From positions 248,001 to 312,000 of the forward strand of contig NZ_WKJN01000002.1 in NCBI RefSeq assembly GCF_009674495.1: a stretch of DNA of 64,000 nt. Reading direction: 5' to 3'. Below are positions 55,850 through 62,495 of the stretch, piece by piece. Positions within the stretch are counted from its first letter, which is position 1, and every line of letters starts with the position of its first letter. A program made the position numbers and the translations under genes. The notes beneath the pieces were generated by a model. That model saw nothing but the letters and a program-made list of their open reading frames with translations. It was not told the origin of the DNA and searched no databases. This DNA comes from Duganella alba (GTDB lineage: Bacteria; Pseudomonadota; Gammaproteobacteria; Burkholderiales; Burkholderiaceae_D).

Positions 55850-56830
55850 ATGAAGATGCAAAAAGATGTTGTTCCCGCTTCAACGTCCGCCCCGCTGCAA
55901 GCCCAATTCGTCACCATCACTGAAGAAGAAGCCGGTCAACGGATCGATAACTACCTGTTGCGCGTTTGCAAAGGCGTGCCGAAAAGCCACGTTTATCGCA
56001 TCCTGCGCTCGGGAGAAGTGAGAGTTAATAAAGGTCGTATCGATCAACTGTACCGTTTGGTACAAGGTGATGTGGTGCGGATTCCGCCCATTCGCCTGGC
56101 GGAAAAACCCGACAATCACGTGCCGGCCGCCGAATTCAAGATCATTTTCGAGGATACCCACCTGCTGGTGATCGACAAGCCGGCCGGCACGGCCGTGCAC
56201 GGCGGTTCCGGCGTGTCGTTCGGCGTCATCGAGCAGTTGCGCGCCTCGCGTCCGGACGCCAAGTTCCTCGAACTGGTGCACCGGCTGGACCGCGAAACCT
56301 CCGGCCTGTTGTTGTTGGCAAAGAAACGCACGGCCCTGACCAGCCTGCACGAGCAGATGCGCGACGGCCTGACCGACAAGCGCTACCTGACCATGGTGGC
56401 CGGCGACTGGAAGAACGCGCGCCAGCACATCAAGCTGGCGTTGCACAAGTACACCACCGCCGACGGCGAACGGCGCGTCTCGGTGTCCGAAGACGGCATG
56501 GCCTCGCACACGATTTTCTCGCTGCTGAAGAAATTTGACGGGTTTGCCCTGCTGGAAGCCGAGCTGAAGACCGGACGGACGCACCAGATCCGCGTTCATC
56601 TGTCATCGTCCGGCTTTCCCATCCTCGGTGACGACAAATACGGCGATTTCCCGTTGAACAAGGCGCTGCAAAAAGCCACCGACACGCGCGGCGCGCTGAA
56701 GCGCATGTTCCTGCACGCGCATCAAATTACGTTTATGCATCCCGAATCGGGCAAAAACATGACGCTCAATGCGCCATTGGCCGCCGAATGTGAGCGATTC
56801 TTGGTAAGCTTGGGCAAACCTCTTAATTAA
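55850..56830 (+). CDS. rluC: 23S rRNA pseudouridine synthase RluC
   Basis: A 326-residue enzyme that makes pseudouridines at 955, 2504 and 2580 (E. coli numbering) of 23S rRNA. An N-terminal S4 RNA-binding domain (about 28-88, GQRIDNYLLRVCKGVPKSHV, SGEVRVNKGRI) is followed by the RluA-type catalytic domain with the nucleophile in ELVHRLDRETSGLLLLAKK and the segment LKTGRTHQIRVHLSSSGFP. The rne/rluC divergent arrangement matches that of E. coli, which supports RluC over RluD. HAD and Rieske genes follow closely on the same strand. Confidence 0.94.
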   Translation: MKMQKDVVPASTSAPLQAQFVTITEEEAGQRIDNYLLRVCKGVPKSHVYRILRSGEVRVNKGRIDQLYRLVQGDVVRIPPIRLAEKPDNHVPAAEFKIIFEDTHLLVIDKPAGTAVHGGSGVSFGVIEQLRASRPDAKFLELVHRLDRETSGLLLLAKKRTALTSLHEQMRDGLTDKRYLTMVAGDWKNARQHIKLALHKYTTADGERRVSVSEDGMASHTIFSLLKKFDGFALLEAELKTGRTHQIRVHLSSSGFPILGDDKYGDFPLNKALQKATDTRGALKRMFLHAHQITFMHPESGKNMTLNAPLAAECERFLVSLGKPLN

Positions 56831-56841
56831 TCGCAAACACA

Positions 56842-57501
56842 ATGGCAAGAAAGCAATTTGATCTGATCGTCTTCGATTGGGATGGCACCTTGATGGATTC
56901 CACCTCCACCATCGTGAAATGCATCCAGGCGGCGGCGCGCGACCTGGCGCTGCCGGTGCCGCGCGACGAGATGGCGGCCCATGTCATCGGCCTGGGCCTG
57001 CACGAAGCCATGCAGGCGGTGTTGCCGGACATCGATCCGGCGTTTTATCCGCGCATGGTGGAGCGCTACCGCTACCATTTCCTGTCGCGCGACCACGAAA
57101 TCAGCCTGTTCCCCGGCGTGCACGACATGCTGGAGGATTTATCGCAGAACGGCTATTTCCTGGCTGTGGCCACGGGCAAGAGCCGGGTCGGCTTGAACCG
57201 CGCCATGAATGATGTCAAAGTATTGTCGCTGTTCGACGCCACGCGCTGCGCCGACGAAACCTTCTCCAAGCCGCATCCGGCCATGTTGCAGGAATTAACG
57301 CGCGAATTGGGGCAGGATATGCGCCGTACCGTGATGATCGGCGATACCACGCACGATTTGCTGATGGCCAACAACGCTGGCGCGGCCGGCATCGCGGTCG
57401 AATACGGCGCCCATCCGGTCGACCAGCTGACCGCCTGCAAGCCGATGTTCTCGGCCAGGACGGTGGCCGAGCTGCACCAATGGCTGAGTGAGCACGCATA
57501 A
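56842..57501 (+). CDS. HAD-IA family hydrolase
   Basis: A 219-residue phosphatase of the haloacid dehalogenase superfamily. Motif I is IVFDWDGTLMDST with nucleophile Asp12 and acid/base Asp14, motif II is LAVATGKSRVG, and motif III/IV comprise KPHPAML and MIGDTTHDLLMANNAGA. The cap is the small helical C1 type, giving overall likeness to phosphoglycolate phosphatase (Gph), but no residue fixes the substrate. It follows rluC by 11 bases and precedes the Rieske gene by 2, an arrangement common to betaproteobacterial genomes. Confidence 0.9.
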   Translation: MARKQFDLIVFDWDGTLMDSTSTIVKCIQAAARDLALPVPRDEMAAHVIGLGLHEAMQAVLPDIDPAFYPRMVERYRYHFLSRDHEISLFPGVHDMLEDLSQNGYFLAVATGKSRVGLNRAMNDVKVLSLFDATRCADETFSKPHPAMLQELTRELGQDMRRTVMIGDTTHDLLMANNAGAAGIAVEYGAHPVDQLTACKPMFSARTVAELHQWLSEHA

Positions 57502-57503
57502 CC

Positions 57504-57869
57504 ATGGACGATATCCTGATCTGCGCCTCGGACGCCATCGAGGACGGCGGCAAGGGCATCCGCTTCCCGCTGACGGCGGGCGGCGATGACGCCACCGGTT
57601 TCGTGGTGCGCCACGGCGGCAAGGCGTATGCCTACCTGAACCGCTGCGCCCACGTGCCGATCGAGCTGGACTGGGCCGAGGGCGAGTTCTTCGAGTCCAG
57701 CAAGCTGTACATCATGTGTTCGACGCACGGCGCCGTCTATGTGCCGGAAACCGGCCAGTGCGCTGGCGGACCGTGCCGCGGCGGCCGGCTGCGTCCGATC
57801 AGCGTGGTCGAGCATGACCAGCAGATTTTCTGGCAGCCGGATGACTATGTGCGCCCGGCGCGCGCTTGA
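57504..57869 (+). CDS. Rieske [2Fe-2S] domain protein
   Basis: A 121-residue soluble ferredoxin-like protein. The Rieske ligands are Cys48 and His50 (NRCAHVPIEL) and Cys72 and His75 (MCSTHGAVYV), followed by the proline loop CRGGRLRP-type segment. It carries no catalytic domain, so it is an electron carrier or a regulatory partner rather than an oxygenase. The spacing (2 bases after the HAD gene, 21 before the S49 peptidase gene) suggests an operon of rluC, HAD, Rieske and peptidase genes. Confidence 0.92.
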   Translation: MDDILICASDAIEDGGKGIRFPLTAGGDDATGFVVRHGGKAYAYLNRCAHVPIELDWAEGEFFESSKLYIMCSTHGAVYVPETGQCAGGPCRGGRLRPISVVEHDQQIFWQPDDYVRPARA

Positions 57870-57890
57870 TTAACACCACCAAAGCAATCC

Positions 57891-58913
57891 ATGAGCGACA
57901 ACATCGATCCGAGCAGCACTCCAGCACCAGCGCCTAACCCGCAGCCGCAGCCGCCCAAGCCGGCCGTCAACGCCTCCAACTGGGAGCGCGAGGTGCTGGA
58001 AAAACTGGTGTTCGCCACGCTGAAAGAGCAGAAGGCGGCGCGCCGCTGGGGCATTTTCTTCAAGGCGCTGACCTTGCTGGTGATCGTGTTCGCGCTGAGC
58101 GCGTATTTCGATTTCAGCTGGACCGGCTCGGACAGCGAAACGCTGGGCCGCCACACCGCGTTGATCGAAGTGGAGGGCGCCATCGAATCCGAAGGCAGCG
58201 GCTCGGCGGCGGTGGTGATACCGGCGCTGAACAAGGCGTTCTCCGACAGCGGCTCGGTGGCGGTGGTGCTGCACATTAACAGCCCGGGCGGCAGTCCGGT
58301 GCAGGCCGGCATGATCGTCGACGAGATGGTGCGCCTGCGCAAAGGTTATCCGGGCAAGCCGCTGTACGTGGTGGTGGACGAGATCTGCGCCTCCGGCTGC
58401 TACTACATCGCGGCCGGCGCCGATCGCATCTACGTCAACAAAGCCAGCATCATCGGCTCGATCGGCGTGCTAATGGACGGCTTCGGCTTTACCGGCGCGA
58501 TGGAAAAACTCGGCGTCGAGCGCCGCCTGCTGACGGCCGGCGAGAACAAGGGCTTCATGGACCCGTTCAGCCCGCTGACCGAAAAACACAAGCAGCACGC
58601 GCAGGCGATGCTCGGCGAAATCCACGAGCAGTTCATCCAGGTGGTGCGCAACGGCCGCGGCAAGCGCCTGAAGGAAACGCCGGACATGTTCTCCGGCCTG
58701 TTCTGGACCGGCGCCAAGTCAATCGACATGGGCCTGGCCGACGCCTACGGCACCGTCGACACGGTGGCGCGCGACGTGGTCAAGGCCGAGGACATCGTCG
58801 ACTACACCCAGCATGAAGGCCTGCCGGAACGCGTGCTGAAGAAATTCGGCGCGGCCATGGGCGCCGGCGCGATGAAGTCGGCGGTGGACACTGTACGGCC
58901 GAGCCTGCATTAG
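57891..58913 (+). CDS. sppA: S49 family signal peptide peptidase (SppA-like)
   Basis: A 340-residue membrane-bound serine protease that degrades cleaved signal peptides or other membrane peptides. One membrane helix (about 55-72) follows a Pro/Ala-rich cytosolic N-terminus; the catalytic domain lies outside. Catalytic Ser168 is in ICASGCYYIAAGA and the matching Lys is Lys220 (GENKGFMDPFSP), the S/K dyad of the single-domain SppA form. HINSPGGSPVQAG and IIGSIGVLM are typical. Its length places it with the 36-kDa Bacillus-like type rather than E. coli SppA (618 residues). Confidence 0.92.
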   Translation: MSDNIDPSSTPAPAPNPQPQPPKPAVNASNWEREVLEKLVFATLKEQKAARRWGIFFKALTLLVIVFALSAYFDFSWTGSDSETLGRHTALIEVEGAIESEGSGSAAVVIPALNKAFSDSGSVAVVLHINSPGGSPVQAGMIVDEMVRLRKGYPGKPLYVVVDEICASGCYYIAAGADRIYVNKASIIGSIGVLMDGFGFTGAMEKLGVERRLLTAGENKGFMDPFSPLTEKHKQHAQAMLGEIHEQFIQVVRNGRGKRLKETPDMFSGLFWTGAKSIDMGLADAYGTVDTVARDVVKAEDIVDYTQHEGLPERVLKKFGAAMGAGAMKSAVDTVRPSLH

Positions 58914-58972
58914 CCTGCGTTGCTGCAGGACTGGCTGGGCGATTAACATTATCAATACAGCCTTCTTTTCAC

Positions 58973-59000
58973 TTGCATATCCAGGGTGGTGAACTATAGT
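58973..59000 (+). promoter_or_regulatory. Candidate promoter of the structured RNA
   Basis: TTGCAT (58973-58978) and TATAGT (58995-59000) are separated by 16 bases, placing a start at about 59006-59008. The match to consensus is fair. Confidence 0.45.
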
Positions 59001-59005
59001 GGTGG

Positions 59006-59186
59006 TGTAGTTCTTTCCAAGGGGGGCCGATATAAACAGTTTAGCTTGTTGTCAGCACGTTCTTGACTCAGTCTGATTGATGGAACTACTCCACCGCATC
59101 ATCGATGCGGCTCAGAGAGAATTTCGATTCCTCGTTCAAGTCCCCGTGTGGGACTGAAAACAGCGGCTCCGTGCCGCTGTTTTCTA
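59006..59186 (+). ncRNA. Candidate structured non-coding RNA (about 180 bases)
   Basis: A promoter-like pair upstream and a strong intrinsic terminator downstream bound a stretch full of inverted repeats. Seen: a long-range pairing of GTAGTTC (from about 59007) with GAACTAC (59083-59089), extended upstream by GGTGGT/ACTCCACC with one mismatch; CCGCATC/GATGCGG (59094-59110); AGTCCC/GGGACT (59139-59155). It matches no RNA family I recognise (not tRNA, tmRNA, SRP or 6S as far as can be judged). It could instead carry a 25-codon frame from 59080, which lacks a Shine-Dalgarno. It is antisense to the end of the small gene at 59086-59373. Confidence 0.35.
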
Positions 59187-59373
59187 TTGCGCCTTCGGCT
59201 TGCGCGAAGCCGCCGGCGTCCAGCCAGGCCAGGAACAGCGTCTGCTGGTAGCCGTGCCACAGCGCCTGGGCGCTGGCGAAGGTGGCGGGACCGTGGCTGC
59301 AGCGTTGCAGCAGCAGGGCGGTGCGGTGGGTGGCGGCCTGGGCTTGCGCCGCTGGGTTGGCGATATAAGTCAT
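59086..59373 (-). CDS. Hypothetical small protein with Fnr-like promoter
   Basis: A 95-residue protein of no recognised family, with an Ala/Gln-rich first third (MTYIANPAAQAQAATHRTAL) and no signal or membrane segment. An AGGA stands about 8 bases upstream of the ATG. On the minus strand an Fnr-type box (59455-59468) is followed 21 bases later by TAGACT, the layout of a class II Fnr-activated promoter, about 60 bases before the gene. That supports a real gene. Against it, the last third overlaps a strong hairpin (59156-59184) that looks like a plus-strand terminator. Confidence 0.5.
   Translation of the reverse strand: MTYIANPAAQAQAATHRTALLLQRCSHGPATFASAQALWHGYQQTLFLAWLDAGGFAQAEGAIENSGTEPLFSVPHGDLNEESKFSLSRIDDAVE
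59156..59184 (+). terminator. Intrinsic terminator-like hairpin
   Basis: A perfect 12-bp stem GAAAACAGCGGC / GCCGCTGTTTTC with loop TCCGT and a T-rich end. It ends the candidate RNA that starts near 59006. Confidence 0.7.
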
Positions 59374-59454
59374 AGCATGTCCTGCTGAGATTCCGATGCG
59401 CAGTAGGGAAATTCCTAATGCAGTTTCAGTCTATCAATGGAATTCCGGCGCGGC

Positions 59455-59468
59455 TTGATATGCATCAA
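59455..59468. promoter_or_regulatory. Fnr/Anr-type box upstream of the RsuA-type gene and the small gene
   Basis: TTGAT-ATGC-ATCAA matches the Fnr/Anr consensus perfectly. On the minus strand TAGACT follows after 21 bases, correct for class II activation of the 95-residue gene. On the plus strand TAAAAT (59484-59489) lies just before the synthase ATG at 59497, where the same site would act differently. Confidence 0.6.
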
Positions 59469-59496
59469 GGTTGCAGACTCCTGTAAAATCGCGGCC

Positions 59497-60213
59497 ATGA
59501 GTAAATTATCCTTTGACCGCATCCTGCAATCGCAGGGCTACGGCACCCGCAAATACTGCCGCGCGCTGATTGAAGATGGTGAAGTCACCATCAACGGCGT
59601 GGTACACGACAACTACAAAGAGCTGATCGAGACCGATGGCCTGGTGTTCAATCTGTTCGACGAGGACGTGGTGTACCGCGAACACGTCTACATCGCGCTG
59701 TTCAAGCCGCAGAACTATGAGTGTTCGCGCAAGCCCAGCCACCATCCCGGCGTGCTGACGCTGCTGCCGGAAGAACTGACCTGGCGCGACGTGCAGCCGG
59801 TCGGCCGGCTCGACCACGACACCACCGGCATGCTGCTGATGTCCGACGATGGCGCCTTTATCCACGCGCAATCGTCGCCGAAGCGCCATGTGCCGAAGAT
59901 TTACCAGGCCACCACGGCGGAGCCGGTCACCGACGAACTGATCGCCCAACTGCTGGCCGGCGTGCAGTTGCACGACGAACCGGCACCGCTGGCGGCGCAG
60001 ACCTGCATCAAGCGCGGCGAGCACCAGCTGGAAATCGTGCTGGAGCAGGGCAAATACCACCAGGTCAAGCGCATGCTGGCGGCCGCCGGCAATCACTGCT
60101 CGGCGCTGCACCGCTCGGCCATCGGCGGCTTGGAGCTGGCCTCGCTGGAGATCGAGGAAGGCGACTGGTGCTACCTCACCGCTGAACAACTCGCGCTGCT
60201 TGCTCCCGCATGA
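59497..60213 (+). CDS. RsuA-family 16S rRNA pseudouridine synthase
   Basis: A 238-residue enzyme, likely modifying U516 of 16S rRNA. An S4 domain (about 1-50, SFDRILQSQGYGTRKYCRAL, GEVTINGVV) precedes the RsuA-type catalytic domain with VGRLDHDTTGMLLMSDDG (nucleophile Asp) and GKYHQVKRMLAAAGNH. The ATG at 59497 is chosen over an upstream frame because it yields the family N-terminus (MSKLSFDRIL); its putative -10 is so close that the mRNA may be leaderless. The next gene overlaps it by ATGA. Confidence 0.91.
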   Translation: MSKLSFDRILQSQGYGTRKYCRALIEDGEVTINGVVHDNYKELIETDGLVFNLFDEDVVYREHVYIALFKPQNYECSRKPSHHPGVLTLLPEELTWRDVQPVGRLDHDTTGMLLMSDDGAFIHAQSSPKRHVPKIYQATTAEPVTDELIAQLLAGVQLHDEPAPLAAQTCIKRGEHQLEIVLEQGKYHQVKRMLAAAGNHCSALHRSAIGGLELASLEIEEGDWCYLTAEQLALLAPA

Positions 60214-61187
60214 AACTCGCCACCCTCAAGGACGGCAGCCGCGACGGCCAGTTGATGGTGGTGTCGCGCGACCTGAAAAGCGCCCAGTTGGCCGACGGCG
60301 TGGCCCGCACGCTGCAACGCGCGCTCGACGACTGGACCTTCATCTCCCCGCAACTGGATGACATCTACCAGGAACTGAACCGGGGCGGCGGCCGTCGCCG
60401 CTTCGATTTCGACCCGCAAAACTGCATGGCGCCGCTGCCGCGCGCGTTCCAGTGGGCGGACGGTTCGGCCTACGTCAACCACGTCGAGCTGGTGCGCAAG
60501 GCGCGCGGCGCCGAGCTGCCGGAGTCGTTCTGGGAAGAGCCGTTGATGTACCAGGGCGGCAGCGACGATTTCCTCGGTCCGACCGATGACATCGTGCTGG
60601 CGCACGAGGAGTGGGGCATCGATTTCGAAGCGGAAGTGGCCGTGATCACCGACGATGTGCCCATGGGGGCGACCGCCGACCAGTCGCTGCAGCGCATCCG
60701 CCTGCTGATGCTGGCCAACGATGTATCGCTGCGCAACCTGATTCCGGACGAGCTGGCCAAGGGCTTCGGCTTCGTCCAGTCCAAGCCGGCCACCAGCTTT
60801 TCGCCGGTGGCGGTCACGCCGGACGAGCTGGGCGACGCCTGGAAGGGCGGCAAGGTGCACCTGCCCTTGTTGTCGACCTGGAACGACAAGCTGGTCGGTA
60901 AGCCGCATGCCGGCGTCGACATGGTGTTCAATTTCCCGCAGCTGATCGCCCACCTGGCCAAGTCGCGCAATGTGCGGGCCGGCTCCATCATCGGCTCCGG
61001 CACGGTGTCCAACAAGGACGCCAAACGGGGCTATTCCTGCATCGCCGAGCAGCGCTGCCTGGAGATGATCGCCGGCGGCGCGCCGCTGACGCCGTTCATG
61101 GCGTTCGGCGACACCATCCGCATCGAGATGCTGGACGATGGCAAGTCGGTGTTCGGCGCCATCGCGCAAACCCTCACTCAACGCTGA
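60210..61187 (+). CDS. Fumarylacetoacetate hydrolase family protein
   Basis: A 325-residue FAH-family hydrolase that cleaves carbon-carbon bonds of acylpyruvate-like or 2,4-diketo acids with a divalent metal. The N-terminal FAH-type domain (about 1-75) has MKLATLKDGSRDGQLMVVSR; the core has the metal ligands in WGIDFEAEVAVITDDV and GSIIGSGTVSN, plus IRIEMLDDG at the end. Such a two-domain form resembles fumarylacetoacetase-like enzymes of tyrosine or aromatic catabolism, but no other catabolic gene is adjacent. The start overlaps the stop of the pseudouridine synthase gene. Confidence 0.9.
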   Translation: MKLATLKDGSRDGQLMVVSRDLKSAQLADGVARTLQRALDDWTFISPQLDDIYQELNRGGGRRRFDFDPQNCMAPLPRAFQWADGSAYVNHVELVRKARGAELPESFWEEPLMYQGGSDDFLGPTDDIVLAHEEWGIDFEAEVAVITDDVPMGATADQSLQRIRLLMLANDVSLRNLIPDELAKGFGFVQSKPATSFSPVAVTPDELGDAWKGGKVHLPLLSTWNDKLVGKPHAGVDMVFNFPQLIAHLAKSRNVRAGSIIGSGTVSNKDAKRGYSCIAEQRCLEMIAGGAPLTPFMAFGDTIRIEMLDDGKSVFGAIAQTLTQR

Positions 61188-61304
61188 GTTTCCGTATGGA
61201 ATCGTGGATATGGCGGTGAAAACCCGCCGTATTCCACCGATGCCCAGCCGCCGCCGCCATCGATAATGGCACCATCAGATTAATCCTGGCAGCAGGCAGA
61301 CCCC

Positions 61305-62495
61305 ATGGCAGACGACAGCGACGCAGAAAAGACCGAACCCGCGTCAGCGAAGCGCCTCGAGCAGGCGCGTGAAGAAGGCGACGTTCCGCGATCGCGGGAA
61401 GTGGCGACGTTTACCGTGCTGATGGCGGCTGGCGCCGGCTTGTGGATGACCGGCGACGGTCTGGTCCGCCAGCTGGAATCGGCGCTGGTGTCCGGCCTGG
61501 CGATGGACCAGGAGCAGATTTTCAATGCCGACGTGCTGTTCCACCGCATCGGCGTCGACGTGGTGCGCGTGATGCTGGCCTGCCTGCCGCTGGGCGTGGC
61601 GGTGATGGTGGTGGCGCTGGCTTCGCCGCTGCTGGTCGGCGGCTGGCTGTTCAGCAGCAAGGTGTTCACGCCGAATTTCAACAAGCTCAATCCCATCAGC
61701 GGCCTGACCAACATGATTTCGAAGAACGCCCTGGTCGAGCTGCTCAAGGCGATCCTGAAAACGGTGGTGGTCGGTTTCGTCACCTGGATGGTGGTGCTGA
61801 AGTACAAGGACGCGGTGATCGGCCTGTCGGTCGAACCGCTGCAAATGGGCATCGGTCACATGGTCAACATGCTGGGCAGCAGCTTCCTGTTCATCGTCGG
61901 CGCGCTGGGCCTGATCGCGGGCATCGACGGCCCGTACCAGATGTGGCACTACGCCAACAAGCTGAAGATGACGCGCCAGGAACTGATCCAGGAATCCAAG
62001 GAATCCGACGGTAACCCGCAGATCAAGGGCAAGATCCGCCAGCTGCAGCGCGAGATGGCCAAGCGCCGCATGATGGCCGACGTGCCGACCGCCGACGTCA
62101 TCGTCACCAATCCGACCCACTACGCGGTGGCGCTGAAGTACGCCGACGGCATGCGCGGCGCGCCGAAGGTGGTGGCCAAGGGCACCGACGAGGTGGCCGC
62201 CAAGATCCGCGAAATCGGCAAGGAAAACAAGGTCGCGATCCTCGAAGCGCCGGCACTGGCGCGGGCGCTGCACAAGCATACCGAGATCGGCGACGAGATT
62301 CCCGAACAGCTGTACGCGGCGGTGGCCGAAGTGCTGGCCTATGTGTTCCAGCTGCGCGTGTTCAACCGCGGCGGCGGCAACCGTCCGCAAGAACCGAAGA
62401 AACTCGATGTGCCGCCGACCATGGACCCGCTCGACCCGGCCTTCATTCCCAAGAACGGCAAGAAACCCGATTTGAATAACGGAGCATCTGTATGA
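61305..62495 (+). CDS. flhB: Flagellar type III export protein FlhB
   Basis: A 396-residue inner-membrane component of the flagellar type III export gate that controls substrate switching. An N-terminal cytosolic start (MADDSDAEKTEPASAKRLEQ), four membrane helices (about 30-210) and the cytosolic FlhBc domain are seen, with the autocleavage motif Asn269-Pro270-Thr271-His272, identical in position to Salmonella FlhB. The Asn-Pro cut should allow the rod/hook to filament switch. The stop overlaps flhA as ATGA. Other flagellar genes are expected downstream. Confidence 0.97.
   Translation: MADDSDAEKTEPASAKRLEQAREEGDVPRSREVATFTVLMAAGAGLWMTGDGLVRQLESALVSGLAMDQEQIFNADVLFHRIGVDVVRVMLACLPLGVAVMVVALASPLLVGGWLFSSKVFTPNFNKLNPISGLTNMISKNALVELLKAILKTVVVGFVTWMVVLKYKDAVIGLSVEPLQMGIGHMVNMLGSSFLFIVGALGLIAGIDGPYQMWHYANKLKMTRQELIQESKESDGNPQIKGKIRQLQREMAKRRMMADVPTADVIVTNPTHYAVALKYADGMRGAPKVVAKGTDEVAAKIREIGKENKVAILEAPALARALHKHTEIGDEIPEQLYAAVAEVLAYVFQLRVFNRGGGNRPQEPKKLDVPPTMDPLDPAFIPKNGKKPDLNNGASV

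Noticed and set aside
59130..59156. GTTCAAGTCCC resembling a tRNA T arm
   Set aside because: No acceptor, D or anticodon arms can be formed around it.
59080..59157. A 25-codon plus-strand frame just before the terminator hairpin
   Set aside because: No Shine-Dalgarno and no recognisable feature; kept only as an alternative within the candidate RNA.
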